64,000 nt of DNA from Rhodoferax sp. OV413 (GTDB lineage: Bacteria; Pseudomonadota; Gammaproteobacteria; Burkholderiales; Burkholderiaceae_C). The translations under genes were made by a program, and so were the position numbers. Below, piece by piece: positions 8,042 to 17,624 of the stretch. The notes under the pieces were generated by a model. It searched no databases and had not been told where the DNA came from. It saw nothing but the letters and a program-made list of their open reading frames with translations. Within the stretch, counting starts at the first letter, position 1; each line of letters begins with the position of its first letter. The DNA lies in contig NZ_FNJA01000004.1 of assembly GCF_900104385.1 (NCBI RefSeq), positions 417,871-481,870 on the forward strand, written 5' to 3'.

Positions 8042-8099
8042 TTTTAATAGCTGGTTGCGCAGCTACTCCCTGCGCTAGCGGCCTATTTTTTATAAATTT
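8041..8099 (+). repeat. Interspersed palindromic repeat, copy 1
   Basis: A plus-oriented copy (TAGCTGG-TTGCGCAG ... CTGCGCTAGCGGCC) flanked by A/T-rich ends. It fills the whole gap between the exonuclease III stop and the CoA-transferase start. Confidence 0.8.
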
Positions 8100-8104
8100 C
8101 AGCC

Positions 8105-9301
8105 ATGAGCACACCGCAGGCCCTGCAAGGCGTCAAAGTCATAGAAATGGGCCAGCTGATCGCCGGACCGTTTGCCGCCAAGACCCTCGGCGACTTTGGC
8201 GCCGATGTCATCAAAATCGAACCTCCCGGTAGTGGCGACCCGCTGCGCAACTGGCGCATGGTGCAGAACGGTACCTCGGTCTGGTGGCAGGTGCAGTCGC
8301 GCAACAAGCGCTCCATCGCGCTGAACCTGCGCAGCGCTGAGGGCCAGGACATCGCCCGCAAACTGATCGCCGAAGCCGATGTGCTGGTGGAGAACTTCCG
8401 CCCCGGCACGCTGGAAGCCTGGGGCCTGGGTTGGGACGCACTGCATGCGCTGAATCCCGGTCTGGTGATGCTGCGCATCAGCGGCTACGGCCAAACCGGC
8501 CCGTACCGCGACCGGCCCGGCTTCGGCGTGGTGGGCGAGGCCATGGGCGGGCTGCGCCACTTGACCGGCGAACCGGGCCGCGTGCCGGTGCGCGTTGGCG
8601 TGTCGATTGGCGACACGCTGGCCGCACTGCATGGATGCATCGGCGTGCTGGCCGCCCTGCACCACCGCAAGGCCAACGGTGGCCTGGGCCAGATGGTCGA
8701 CGTGGCGCTGCACGAGGCGGTGTTCAATGTGATGGAAAGCCTGATCCCCGAGTACAGCGCGTTCGGCGCGGTGCGCGAGCCGGCCGGTAGCGCCCTGCCC
8801 GGCATCACGCCCAGCAATGCCTACCACTGCACCGACGGCTGCGTGCTGGTGGCCGGCAATGGCGACAGCATCTTCAAGCGCCTGATGCTGGCCATAGACC
8901 GGCCCGATCTGGCTAACGCGCCGGACCTGGCGGTGAACGCCGGGCGCAACCAGCGCGCCGCCGAGCTGGATGCCGCCATCGGCAGTTGGACGGCCAGCCA
9001 TACGGTCGAGGAAGTCATCACCACCCTGCTGGCCGCCGACGTGCCGGTGGGCCGCGTCTACACCGCCAAAGACATTGCCGAAGACCCGCACTACCGCGCG
9101 CGCGACATGCTGCTGCAGCAGACCACGCGCGATGGCGATACCCTGGAAGTGCCGGGCATCGTGCCCAAGCTGTCGGCCACGCCCGGCGCGATCCGCAGCG
9201 CGGCGCCGCACCTGGGCGGCGACACCGACGCGGTGCTGCGCGGCATGGGCTTGACCGATGTGCAGATCGCCACGCTGCGCGCGCAGGGCGTGGTGGCCTG
9301 A
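8105..9301 (+). CDS. Class III (CaiB/BaiF) CoA-transferase
   Basis: A 398-residue formyl-CoA-transferase-like enzyme moving CoA between carboxylic acids. The N-terminal LQGVKVIEMGQLIAGPFAAK and ADVIKIEPP segments are family hallmarks, and VGVSIGDTLAALHGCIGVL carries the conserved catalytic Asp. The substrate is unknown; the neighbours give no pathway. No Shine-Dalgarno-like sequence precedes the ATG because a repeat copy ends only five bases upstream, so translation may be weak or depend on read-through from xthA. Confidence 0.88.
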   Translation: MSTPQALQGVKVIEMGQLIAGPFAAKTLGDFGADVIKIEPPGSGDPLRNWRMVQNGTSVWWQVQSRNKRSIALNLRSAEGQDIARKLIAEADVLVENFRPGTLEAWGLGWDALHALNPGLVMLRISGYGQTGPYRDRPGFGVVGEAMGGLRHLTGEPGRVPVRVGVSIGDTLAALHGCIGVLAALHHRKANGGLGQMVDVALHEAVFNVMESLIPEYSAFGAVREPAGSALPGITPSNAYHCTDGCVLVAGNGDSIFKRLMLAIDRPDLANAPDLAVNAGRNQRAAELDAAIGSWTASHTVEEVITTLLAADVPVGRVYTAKDIAEDPHYRARDMLLQQTTRDGDTLEVPGIVPKLSATPGAIRSAAPHLGGDTDAVLRGMGLTDVQIATLRAQGVVA

Positions 9302-9348
9302 GCCACAGCGCCACAGCAGTACCACGTCGTAAGCAGAAAACGCAGGCG

Positions 9349-9382
9349 CAAAAAAACGGAGGCTGAATGGCTTCAGCCTCCG
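9349..9382 (-). terminator. Rho-independent terminator of the small secreted protein gene
   Basis: An 11-bp perfect stem (CGGAGGCTGAA / TTCAGCCTCCG) with a 4-nt loop; in the minus direction it is followed by a run of T (A-run at 9350-9356 on plus). Confidence 0.8.
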
Positions 9383-9403
9383 TTCTTCAACTACGCACCG
9401 GGT

Positions 9404-9661
9404 TTATTTGGCGGCGGAGGCAGCGGGAGCTGCTGGCGTAGCGGGGGTCGCTGGAGTGGCGGCAGCCTTGTCTACCTTCTTGGCGGCGGGCTTTTTGGCC
9501 ACATGCTTTTTCACCGGTGTCTTGGCGTGCGATGCAGCATCTGCGGGTGCAGCGGCCGCAGGCGCGGCAGCGTCTTTGGTGGCAGCAGGTGCCTGGGCAA
9601 ACGAAGCTGCGGCCAGGGTGGAAATCAGGGCAGCGACGAAAAGAGACTTGATCGTGGTCAT
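9404..9661 (-). CDS. Small secreted Ala/Pro/Lys-rich protein
   Basis: An 85-residue protein with a signal peptide (MTTIKSLFVAALISTLAAAS, cleavage near FAQA) and a mature part made almost only of Ala, Pro, Lys and Thr, including KKHVAKKPAAKKVDKAAAT. It should be extended and basic, suited to binding polyanions in the periplasm, but no function can be assigned. The start at 9661 is chosen for the signal peptide and an AAGGA upstream; a longer in-frame reading adds 44 unlikely residues. It has its own terminator. Confidence 0.7.
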   Translation of the reverse strand: MTTIKSLFVAALISTLAAASFAQAPAATKDAAAPAAAAPADAASHAKTPVKKHVAKKPAAKKVDKAAATPATPATPAAPAASAAK

Positions 9662-9801
9662 GGCAAATAATCCTTGTTGGCAACAGTCGCAGTGGGCTCC
9701 GACTTCGTCGAGCAAGTCCGATACATATTCAGACCTGTACCCACAACGCCTGCTGGAATTGCGCGTTGACCATCTATACATTTCTTTATACAAATGCAGC
9801 C

Positions 9802-9850
9802 CAACAGGCCTGCAGCGCAGGTTATTCCTGCACAGCCTGCTATCAAAACA
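9802..9850 (-). repeat. Interspersed palindromic repeat, copy 2
   Basis: A minus-oriented, somewhat diverged copy (GGCCTGCAGCGCAGG ... CTGCACAGCCTGCTATC) between the small secreted protein gene and the GGDEF/EAL gene. Confidence 0.65.
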
Positions 9851-9888
9851 ATAACAAGCCGCACTATGCGGCGCAGCGACGTGAAGGT

Positions 9889-12558
9889 CTAGGCGGCCTT
9901 CACCTCGTCTATAGAAGCCGGCTGCACACTGGCCCGCACAAAGGCTTCAAACGCGTCCACCGGCACCGGCCGGCTGAACAGATAACCCTGGTAGACATGG
10001 CAGTGGCAGCGTGCCAAAAAGTCTTTTTGCGCCTCGGTTTCCACGCCTTCGGCCAGCACCTCCAGGCCCAGGTTGTGCGCGAGTCCGACGACGGTGCGCA
10101 CGATGGCCGCATCGCTGGGGTCGACCAGCACATCGCGCACAAACGACTGGTCAATCTTCAGCTCGTCCAAGGGCAACCGCTTGAGGTAGGACAGCGATGA
10201 ATAGCCGGTGCCGAAATCGTCCAGCGCAAAGCGGATGCCGTGCGCGCCCAGGGCCGCCATCTTCTCCACCATGTCGTCCAGGTTGTCGGCCAGCATGCTT
10301 TCGGTCAGCTCCAGCTTGAGCCGCCGCGGATTGGCGCCGCTGCTGTGCAGCAGGGCCAGCACGCCGCTGGCAAAGTCCGGGTCGCGGAACTGGCGGGCGC
10401 TGACGTTCACCGCCAGCACCAACCGGCCCAGCACCGGGTCCTGGGCCCAGGCCACCAACTGGGCACAGGCGGTCTGCAGCACCCAGCGGCCCAGGGGCAG
10501 GATGTGGCCGGTCTCCTCGGCCAGCGGGATGAAGTGCACCGGCGGCACCATGCCGCGCGTGGGGTGCGGCCAGCGCAGCAAGGCCTCGGCCCCGGTGACC
10601 CGGCCTTGCGCGTCCACCTGCGGCTGGTAGTGCAGCAGGAACTGGCCGAGCGCCAGGCCTTGGCGCAGGTCGGCCTCCAGCCCGGCGCGCGCATTCACCA
10701 CGGCCTGCATCGCCGGGTCGAAGAAGCGCAGGCCGTCGCGTCCCTCGGCCTTGGCCTGGTACATGGCCATGTCGGCCTGCTTGAGCAGCTCTTCGGCCGG
10801 CGTGCCCTGGCCGCTGTACATGGCGATGCCGACGCTGGCCGTGCTGTTGTAGTCCAGGTTGCCCAAGCGGTACGGCTGGTGCAGCTGGGCCACGATCTTC
10901 TCGCTCACGGCTTTCACATGCGCGGCCGCATGGGCCGGTGCGGCGTCCAGGTCTTCCAGCACCACCAGGAACTCGTCGCCGCCGAGGCGGGCCACGGTAT
11001 CGCGGTCGCGCACGCAGATCTGCAGGCGCTGCGCCACCTGCTGCAGCAGCAGATCGCCTTTTTCATGGCCCTGGGTGTCGTTCAGGGTTTTGAAGTGGTC
11101 CAGGTCGATGAACAGCAGCGCCCCGGTGCGCTTGTTGCGCTCGCTAGCGGCCAGTGCGCGCTGCAGCCGGTCCATCAGCAGGCGCCGGTTCGGCAAGTGG
11201 GTCAGCGGGTCGAAGAAGGCCAGCTGGCGGATCTGCTCCTCGGCGGCCTTGCGCTGGGTGATATCGACCAAGGTGGCGATGTAGTGGCTGACCTCGCCCG
11301 CCTCGTCGTGCACCGCGTTGATGGTGACCCACTGCGGAAACTCCTCGCCATTCTTGCGCCGGCTCCAGATCTCGCCCGCCCATTGGCCCTGGCTGCGCAA
11401 GGCCTGCTGCAGCAGCTGGAAGCTGGTGGCGCTGTCGGGCCCGGCCTGCAGCAGCGCCAGAGTCTGTCCCACGGCTTCAGCATCGGTATAGCCCATGCTC
11501 TGGGTGAAGGCCCGGTTGGCGCGCAGGATAACCTGCTGCGGATCGGTCACCAGCATGCCTTCGCGGGATTCGAACGCGGTGGCGGCGATGCGCAGCTCGG
11601 CCTCGGCACGCACCCGGGCCGACAGATCGATGTCGATGCAGAACATCTCCGCCGGCCGGCCGCGCGCCTGCACATAGGCGTGGCTGGAGAACACCGGCAC
11701 CGGGCTGCCATCTTTGTGCAACAGCAGCAGCTCGCCGGCCGGAATCGCCTGGCGGGTGCGGAACATCTGCTCCATCGCCTGGCGCACGCCTTCGCGCATG
11801 TCCGGCGGGATGATCAGGTCGCGCAGATTGCGGCCCAGCGCTTCCTCGGCGCTGAAGCCGTACAGCTGCTCGGAGGCCTTGTTCCAGTAGCGGGTGGTGC
11901 CGTCGGGCGCATAGGCCTGGACCGACACGGCTGGAATGTCCTGCAGCAGGCTGCGAAAGCGCGCCTCGGACTCGCGCAGCGCCAGGTCGATGGCGTCGCG
12001 CCGCTGGCCCTCTTGCAGCACGCTGCCCAGCAACAAGGTGGCCGGCGTGAAGATCAGCACCAGAGACAAAGCCATGGGCGTCCACTGGGCGGCGGGGATG
12101 GGCTCGGGCAGCAAGGCCAGGCAAGCCAGGTGGATCCACTGCAGCAGCATGCCAAAAGCCAGCAGCGGCAGCGCGCCCAGGGTGGCCCAGCCGCGGGCCA
12201 CAGCGGCCCGGTACAGCAGGCCCAGGGTGGTACAGGTTGCCGCCAAGGCCAGGCCCGCCAGCATGTCGGCGTGGCCCAGCCACAGGCTGTAGCCACCGGC
12301 CAACAGGGCCGCAATACCACCCACCAGCGGGCCGCCGAACAGGCCGGCAATGCCCAGCACCACCGAACGCCCGTCCAGGGCCACGCCGGGCATGTCGTTG
12401 AACGGGTCCATCATGCCCAGGATGCAGACGCCGCCGAACAGCAAACCGCTGGCCCACTGGCCGGCCCGCCGGTGTTCGGTCCACAGGCGTAGATGCAGGC
12501 ATTGCAATACGCCCAGCACGAGCATCCAAGCCACGTCCTGGGCCAGGTGAAGCACCAT
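9889..12558 (-). CDS. Membrane c-di-GMP enzyme: 5TMR-LYT, PAS, PAS, GGDEF, EAL
   Basis: An 889-residue inner-membrane signalling protein. Residues ~1-190 form a hydrophobic 5TM LytS/YhcK-type sensor (DGRSVVLGIAGLFGGPLVGG); two PAS regions follow (~200-440), then GGDEF with an intact active site (LGGDEFLVVLED) and EAL with an intact GAEALLRW and DDFGTGYSSL. Both diguanylate cyclase and phosphodiesterase activities are therefore possible. The ATG at 12558 has GGAGG 7 nt upstream. It is monocistronic by position. Confidence 0.92.
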   Translation of the reverse strand: MVLHLAQDVAWMLVLGVLQCLHLRLWTEHRRAGQWASGLLFGGVCILGMMDPFNDMPGVALDGRSVVLGIAGLFGGPLVGGIAALLAGGYSLWLGHADMLAGLALAATCTTLGLLYRAAVARGWATLGALPLLAFGMLLQWIHLACLALLPEPIPAAQWTPMALSLVLIFTPATLLLGSVLQEGQRRDAIDLALRESEARFRSLLQDIPAVSVQAYAPDGTTRYWNKASEQLYGFSAEEALGRNLRDLIIPPDMREGVRQAMEQMFRTRQAIPAGELLLLHKDGSPVPVFSSHAYVQARGRPAEMFCIDIDLSARVRAEAELRIAATAFESREGMLVTDPQQVILRANRAFTQSMGYTDAEAVGQTLALLQAGPDSATSFQLLQQALRSQGQWAGEIWSRRKNGEEFPQWVTINAVHDEAGEVSHYIATLVDITQRKAAEEQIRQLAFFDPLTHLPNRRLLMDRLQRALAASERNKRTGALLFIDLDHFKTLNDTQGHEKGDLLLQQVAQRLQICVRDRDTVARLGGDEFLVVLEDLDAAPAHAAAHVKAVSEKIVAQLHQPYRLGNLDYNSTASVGIAMYSGQGTPAEELLKQADMAMYQAKAEGRDGLRFFDPAMQAVVNARAGLEADLRQGLALGQFLLHYQPQVDAQGRVTGAEALLRWPHPTRGMVPPVHFIPLAEETGHILPLGRWVLQTACAQLVAWAQDPVLGRLVLAVNVSARQFRDPDFASGVLALLHSSGANPRRLKLELTESMLADNLDDMVEKMAALGAHGIRFALDDFGTGYSSLSYLKRLPLDELKIDQSFVRDVLVDPSDAAIVRTVVGLAHNLGLEVLAEGVETEAQKDFLARCHCHVYQGYLFSRPVPVDAFEAFVRASVQPASIDEVKAA

Positions 12559-12720
12559 GGCGGACCCTCCCCGTGCGCCCCCTGGCAGCGGCCGTGCGGC
12601 CGGGCTACAGAGGTCAAGCTAAGGCGCAGTACGCGCGGGCCAAGGGGGCTGGCTCAGCGTGTCGGGCACCTTTGTTACAACTCGGGATGACTTTAGTACG
12701 CTTTACGCGCGCCGGGCAAG

Positions 12721-12752
12721 AAAATTTTCGCGCCGCAGTCGGGGCGCGAAAA
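12721..12752 (-). terminator. Rho-independent terminator after ntrC
   Basis: A 10-bp stem (TTTTCGCGCC / GGCGCGAAAA) with an 8-nt loop; on the minus strand it runs into a T-rich tract, placing it as the terminator of the ntrC transcript. Confidence 0.6.
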
Positions 12753-12762
12753 AATCAAAAAC

Positions 12763-12804
12763 AATAGCACCTCACGCTTATTGAATAAGCGCGAAGTGGC
12801 TATT
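12763..12804. other. Second hairpin at the ntrC 3' end
   Basis: An imperfect inverted repeat of ~20 nt per arm (AATAGCACCTCACGCTTATT against AATAAGCGCGAAGTGGCTATT) directly follows the ntrC stop. It may protect the mRNA 3' end or help termination together with the hairpin at 12721-12752. Confidence 0.5.
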
Positions 12805-14337
12805 TCATTCCAAACCCAGTTCCTGGATCTTGCGGGTGATGGTGTTGCGGCCTATGCCCAGCTTTTGCGCGGCCTCGATGCGCCGGCCGCGGGTGTTGTG
12901 CAAGGCGGTCAGGATCAGCTTGGACTCGAAACGGCGCGACAAGATGTCCCACACGTCATGCCGGTCGTGGGCCAGCAGCTCCAGCGCCTCGGCCTCCAGG
13001 CCCAGCTCCCAGCCGCTGGCGGCCACCGGCGCCAGGCCGGCCACGGGAGACTCCAGGCTGGGGATCTTCAGCGTCGGTTCGTCTTCGGTGTCCAGCGTGG
13101 CTTCGAGCGGCAGCGCCGGCACGCCGGCAATGCGGGTTGAGGTGGTGTGGCCCAGGCTGGCCGGCGGCACGGCCGCGCCCACGATCTCGGGCGGCAAGTC
13201 CTTGGGCTCGATCACCTGGGCCGGGGCCATCACGGTCAGCCAGTGGCACAGGTTTTCCAGCTGGCGCACATTGCCGGGGAAGGAGAACAACGCAATCTGC
13301 GACAGTGCTGCATCGGAGATGCGCTTGGGCTCCACACCCAGCTGCTTGGCGCTTTGCTGCAGGAAGTGGCGGGTCAGCATGGGCACGTCTTCGACGCGCT
13401 CGCGCAGCGCGGGCAGGCGCAGGCGGATCACGTTCAGGCGGTGGAACAAATCCTCGCGGAACACGCCGTCGCGCACGCGCTGCTCCAGGTCCTGGTGGGT
13501 GGCGGCAATCACCCGCACCTGCGCCTTGACGGCGTTGTGCCCGCCAACACGGTAGAAATGGCCGTCGCTCAAGACGCGCAGCAAACGGGTCTGCAGGTCG
13601 AACGGCATGTCGCCAATTTCATCCAGAAACAGCGTGCCGCCATCGGCCTGCTCGAAGCGGCCGCGGCGCATGGTTTGCGCGCCAGTGAAGGCGCCGCGCT
13701 CATGGCCGAACAGTTCGCTCTCCAGCAAGTCCTTGGGGATAGCGGCGGTGTTGATGGCCACGAACGGGCCGTTGGCGCGCGGCGAATGCTTGTGCAGCGC
13801 GCGGGCCACCAGCTCTTTGCCGGAGCCGGATTCGCCGGTGATCATCACTGTCACATTGCTTTGGCTAAGCCGGCCGATGGCGCGGAACACGTCCTGCATG
13901 GCGGGGGCCTGGCCGAGCATTTCGGGCGCGGCGGCCATGCGCTCTTCGGCAACTTCTTCGCGCTGGCTTTCTTCGACTGCGCGGCGGATCAGCTCGACCG
14001 CTTTTGGCAGGTCAAACGGCTTGGGCAGGTATTCGAAGGCGCCGCCCTGGAAGGCCGACACGGCGCTGTCCAGATCGGAGAAGGCGGTCATGATGATCAC
14101 CGGCAGGCCGGGATGCAGCTCCTTGACCTTCTCCAGCAAATCGAGGCCGGAGCCGCCAGGCATGCGGATATCGCTGACCAGGATTTGCGGGCCGTCTTCG
14201 TCGGTGGCCTGTTCGAGTGCCAGCAGCACGTCACGCGGGTTGGTGAAGCTGCGGGTCGGCAAGTCTTCTCTGAGCAGCGCTTTTTCCAGCACAAAGCGGA
14301 TGGATTGGTCGTCGTCTACTATCCAGATCGGCTTCAT
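12805..14337 (-). CDS. ntrC: Nitrogen regulation response regulator NtrC
   Basis: A sigma-54-dependent activator of ~510 residues. The receiver domain (~1-120) holds the acidic pocket DDD, phospho-acceptor Asp in VSDIRMPG, and the conserved Thr/Lys (MTAFSD, PKPFD). The AAA+ domain (~140-370) has GESGSGKE and the sigma-54 contact loop GAFTGA. The C-terminus is a Fis-type helix-turn-helix (AAQKLGIGRNTITRKIQEL). I take ATG 14337 as start; a GTG four codons earlier is possible. It lies downstream of ntrB and should activate the glnA promoter found at 17625. Confidence 0.96.
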   Translation of the reverse strand: MKPIWIVDDDQSIRFVLEKALLREDLPTRSFTNPRDVLLALEQATDEDGPQILVSDIRMPGGSGLDLLEKVKELHPGLPVIIMTAFSDLDSAVSAFQGGAFEYLPKPFDLPKAVELIRRAVEESQREEVAEERMAAAPEMLGQAPAMQDVFRAIGRLSQSNVTVMITGESGSGKELVARALHKHSPRANGPFVAINTAAIPKDLLESELFGHERGAFTGAQTMRRGRFEQADGGTLFLDEIGDMPFDLQTRLLRVLSDGHFYRVGGHNAVKAQVRVIAATHQDLEQRVRDGVFREDLFHRLNVIRLRLPALRERVEDVPMLTRHFLQQSAKQLGVEPKRISDAALSQIALFSFPGNVRQLENLCHWLTVMAPAQVIEPKDLPPEIVGAAVPPASLGHTTSTRIAGVPALPLEATLDTEDEPTLKIPSLESPVAGLAPVAASGWELGLEAEALELLAHDRHDVWDILSRRFESKLILTALHNTRGRRIEAAQKLGIGRNTITRKIQELGLE

Positions 14338-14375
14338 GTCGGGGGTCACCTCGGGTCAGGCTGCCTTGGTTTTTT

Positions 14376-15452
14376 TCAAGGCAGCGGTATCAATAATTTA
14401 AAGTCCGTGCGGCCCGGAACACTGTCACATTCGATCAAGCCATGGTGTTGCTGGACAAAGGTTTGCGCCAATGTCAGCCCCAGCCCGGACCCGCCTTCCC
14501 TGCCCGACACCAGCGGGTAAAAAATACGGTCCTTGATCGACTCCGGTACACCCGGGCCGTTGTCGATGACATGCAATTCCAATGCCAATCGGTAGCGCTG
14601 CTTACCAAAGGTAACCTGGCGCGCAATCCGCGACAGAAAAGTGATCTGCGCATCGCCATCCGCAATGCGTTCGCTGAGGGCTTGGGTGGCGTTGTGGGCC
14701 ACGTTCAGCACGGCCTGGATCAGCTGTTCGCGGTCGCCGCGAAACTCAGGAATCGACACGTCGTATTCGCGCTCGATCTTCAGGCCGCGCGGGAATTCGG
14801 CCAGGATCAGGGAGCGCACGCGCTCGCAGATCTCGTGGATGTTCACATCGCCCACCACGTGGGGGCGGCGGTGCGGTGCCAGCAGCCTATCGACCAGGCT
14901 TTGCAGGCGATCGGCCTCGTGGATGATGACCTGGGTGTATTCGATGAGTTCGCGCGACTCAATCTCCATCTCCAGCAACTGGGCTGCGCCGCGGATGCCG
15001 CCCAACGGATTCTTGATCTCGTGGGCCAGGTTGCGGATCAGCTCCTTGTTGGCCTGGGCCTGGTCGATCAGGCGCTCCTCGCGGTCCTGCTTGGCCTGCT
15101 GTTCCTGCGGCAGCAACTCGATGATGACCTCGCCCTGCCGCTCGGTCTGGGCCAGGATCACATGCACCGGCACCGGGTCGTGGTTCAGGCGCTTGAGCCA
15201 GGCGTCGTAGCGCAGGGCCGCAAACTCGTTGCTGCCCGCGCCTTCCAGCGCGTTCTGCAGAATCAGCGGCTCGGTGAAGCAGTCCGGGAAGTGCGAGCCT
15301 TCGATGGTGCGGCGCGAGGTGCCCAGGGCGTCTTCCAGCGCGGCATTGGCAAACAGCACCGCGCCATCGCTGCTCAGCACCGCCACCAGGGTGGCCAGCA
15401 AATCAAACGCCTGGAAGCGCGCGATGTAGGGATTGGGAGGGTTGTGCGGCAT
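14376..15452 (-). CDS. ntrB: Nitrogen regulation sensor kinase NtrB
   Basis: A soluble histidine kinase/phosphatase of 358 residues that controls NtrC in response to PII. A PAS-like N-terminus (~10-125) is followed by the H-box NLAHEIKNPLGGIRG, then N-box (LNVAHNATQAL), G1 (VIDNGPGVP) and G2 (GSGLGLTLAQ) motifs. No membrane segments are seen, as expected. ntrC begins 38 nt downstream. Confidence 0.96.
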   Translation of the reverse strand: MPHNPPNPYIARFQAFDLLATLVAVLSSDGAVLFANAALEDALGTSRRTIEGSHFPDCFTEPLILQNALEGAGSNEFAALRYDAWLKRLNHDPVPVHVILAQTERQGEVIIELLPQEQQAKQDREERLIDQAQANKELIRNLAHEIKNPLGGIRGAAQLLEMEIESRELIEYTQVIIHEADRLQSLVDRLLAPHRRPHVVGDVNIHEICERVRSLILAEFPRGLKIEREYDVSIPEFRGDREQLIQAVLNVAHNATQALSERIADGDAQITFLSRIARQVTFGKQRYRLALELHVIDNGPGVPESIKDRIFYPLVSGREGGSGLGLTLAQTFVQQHHGLIECDSVPGRTDFKLLIPLP

Positions 15453-15482
15453 AGTCGATGCGAAACCTGTACGGCGTAGGGA

Positions 15483-15989
15483 TCAGGGGGTGGCGCGCGC
15501 CGGCGGCAAGCGGGCCAGTTCGCGCTTGAGGCCGGCGATATCGCTGTCGTTGCGGGCGATGCTGGCTTTCAGCTCGGCCACGCGGTCCAGGTACTTCTGG
15601 TAGTTGCGGGCTTCGCTGCCCTGCTTTTCGGGCTCGCCGCCGTTGTATTCCTTCAGCAGCTCGGCTTGCCGGGTTTCGGCTTTTTTCAGCTCTGATTCCA
15701 GGATCATGCGGGCGTCCGAGTCGCGCGCACGCTGCTCCACGCCGTCACTGCGCGGGGCCGTGCCACTGTTCGTGGGCGCACGCACCGGGGCCGGGTTGGC
15801 ACCATTGGGACGGGCGCCCTGGATCACACTGACATTGCCGCCTTCGACCAGCTTGCAGCCGCGGGCCTTGGCTTCCTTGGCGTCCTTCACGGCATTCGTG
15901 TACTCGTTGCCGCAGCGGTACACCGCAGCGTCCTGTGCAAACACGGTCGCAGCTGCAATTCCCAAAATCAGACCAGAAAGATATTTCAT
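15483..15989 (-). CDS. Secreted protein with C-terminal coiled coil
   Basis: A 168-residue exported protein: signal peptide MKYLSGLILGIAAATVFAQ, then a short Cys-containing region (YRCGNEYTNAVKDAKEAKAR) resembling the DUF4124-like start of betaproteobacterial periplasmic proteins, a Pro-rich linker and a charged coiled coil (~100-160). Function is unknown. It occupies the slot between glnA and ntrB, about 30 nt before ntrB, so it may be co-transcribed with ntrBC. Longer in-frame readings add 61 residues without a plausible start. Confidence 0.75.
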   Translation of the reverse strand: MKYLSGLILGIAAATVFAQDAAVYRCGNEYTNAVKDAKEAKARGCKLVEGGNVSVIQGARPNGANPAPVRAPTNSGTAPRSDGVEQRARDSDARMILESELKKAETRQAELLKEYNGGEPEKQGSEARNYQKYLDRVAELKASIARNDSDIAGLKRELARLPPARATP

Positions 15990-16073
15990 GCGTATCGGAT
16001 AGGCCCTAGGGGCTTGAACAAATGGAATGAACGCAACGGTACTCTGTTTCCACAGCATCTCATGGCCATAACG

Positions 16074-16099
16074 CAAAAAGGACGGCTTGCGCCGTCCTT
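16074..16099 (-). terminator. glnA terminator
   Basis: A 9-bp stem (AAGGACGGC / GCCGTCCTT) with loop TTGC, followed on the minus strand by a T-run, lies ~50 nt after the glnA stop. Confidence 0.75.
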
Positions 16100-16149
16100 G
16101 TGAGAGCTCTGGTGCAGCAGTAAGTGCAGTCCCAGAACTGTATCCGCTA

Positions 16150-17565
16150 TTACAGCGAATAGTACATGTCAAATTCCACCGGGTGGGTGGCCATGCGCAA
16201 GCGCGTGACTTCTTGCATCTTCAGGTCGATGTAAGCGTCGATGTAAGCGTCGGTAAACACGCCGCCCTTGGTCAGGAACGCACGGTCTTGGTCCAGGCAT
16301 TCGAGCGCTTGGTCCAGGCTGTGGCAGACGGTTGGGATCAGCTTGTCTTCTTCGGGTGGCAGATGGTACAGATCCTTGGTAGCGGCTTCGCCAGGATGGA
16401 TCTTGTTTTCCACGCCATCCAGACCCGCCATCAGCAGAGCCGAGAAGCCCAGGTAAGGGTTCATCAGTGGATCGGGGAAACGCGCTTCGACGCGGCGACC
16501 CTTGGGGTTTGCCACGAACGGAATGCGGATCGAAGCCGAGCGGTTCTTGGCCGAGTAAGCCAGCTTCACCGGTGCTTCGTAGCCAGGAACCAGGCGCTTG
16601 TAGCTGTTGGTGCCGGGGTTGGTGATGGCGTTCAGGGCACGGGCGTGCTTGATGATGCCGCCGATGTAGAACAGCGCGTATTCCGACAGACCTGCATAGC
16701 CGTCGCCAGCAAACAGGTTCTTGCCGTCTTTCCAGACCGACTGGTGCACGTGCATACCGGAACCGTTGTCACCAACGATGGGCTTGGGCATGAAGGTCGC
16801 GGTCTTGCCGTAGGCATGGGCGACGTTCTGGATCACGTACTTTTGCAGTTGGACCCAGTCGGCGCGCTGGATCAGCGTGCTGAACTTGGTACCCAGTTCC
16901 ATTTGGCCAGCGTTGGCCACTTCGTGGTGGTGCACTTCGACTGGGATGCCCAGGGATTCCAGCACCAGGCACATTTCCGAACGCATGTCCTGGAAGCTGT
17001 CGACCGGAGGCACGGGGAAGTAGCCGCCCTTGACTGCGGGACGGTGGCCGGTGTTGCCGTGTTCGTATTCCTTGCCGGTGTTCCAAGCCGCTTCTTCCGA
17101 ATCGATCTTGGAGTAGCAGCCGGACATGTCGTTTTGCCAACGCACGCTGTCGAATACGAAGAATTCTGGTTCTGGTCCGAAGTAGGCAGTGTCGCCCAGG
17201 CCGGAGGCCTTCATGTAGGCTTCGGCGCGCTTGGCCAGCGAGCGGGGATCGCGCTCGTACGGCTTGCCGTCGGCTGGATCGACCACGTCGCAGGTAAGGA
17301 TCATCGTCGTTTCTTCGAAGAACGGGTCGATGTTGGCAGTGTTGGCATCGGGCATCAATTGCATGTCCGAAGCTTCAATACCCTTCCAGCCAGCGATCGA
17401 AGAACCGTCGAACGCGTGGCCCGATGTGAACTTGTCTTCGTCGAAGTGCGAAACCGGCACGGTGACGTGCTGCTCCTTGCCGCGGGTATCGGTGAAGCGG
17501 AAGTCAACAAACTTGACTTCGCTTTCTTTCACCATCTTCATCACGTCTGCGACGGTCTTTGCCAT
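16150..17565 (-). CDS. glnA: Glutamine synthetase, type I
   Basis: Cytoplasmic dodecameric enzyme making glutamine from glutamate, ammonia and ATP; 471 residues. Family motifs present include [36 protein letters not shown] and the adenylylation loop [10 protein letters not shown] with its Tyr, so GlnE control is expected. The ATG at 17565 has AGGAGA 6 nt upstream; the codon before it is TTG and less likely. A sigma-54 promoter and an NtrC site lie upstream and a terminator downstream. Confidence 0.98.
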   Translation of the reverse strand: MAKTVADVMKMVKESEVKFVDFRFTDTRGKEQHVTVPVSHFDEDKFTSGHAFDGSSIAGWKGIEASDMQLMPDANTANIDPFFEETTMILTCDVVDPADGKPYERDPRSLAKRAEAYMKASGLGDTAYFGPEPEFFVFDSVRWQNDMSGCYSKIDSEEAAWNTGKEYEHGNTGHRPAVKGGYFPVPPVDSFQDMRSEMCLVLESLGIPVEVHHHEVANAGQMELGTKFSTLIQRADWVQLQKYVIQNVAHAYGKTATFMPKPIVGDNGSGMHVHQSVWKDGKNLFAGDGYAGLSEYALFYIGGIIKHARALNAITNPGTNSYKRLVPGYEAPVKLAYSAKNRSASIRIPFVANPKGRRVEARFPDPLMNPYLGFSALLMAGLDGVENKIHPGEAATKDLYHLPPEEDKLIPTVCHSLDQALECLDQDRAFLTKGGVFTDAYIDAYIDLKMQEVTRLRMATHPVEFDMYYSL

Positions 17566-17624
17566 CAAGAATCTCCTGGTAGGGTTGGTTGCGTTGGACT
17601 GAAATTAATCAACTTTATGGGGAA

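Noticed and set aside
10240..12492. A 750-codon open frame on the plus strand, antisense to the GGDEF/EAL gene.
   Set aside because: It is rich in Gln, His, Gly and Ala as expected for antisense of a GC-rich gene, with no domain or ribosome site.
12763..12804. Another copy of the interspersed repeat after ntrC.
   Set aside because: It is an inverted repeat of similar size but lacks the GCGCAG/CTGCGC core and the GGCC flank.
16200..16260. Tandem-looking repeat in glnA ([10 protein letters not shown]) as a possible duplication.
   Set aside because: The length matches E. coli GlnA at this position (TDEAIDAYIA), so nothing was inserted.
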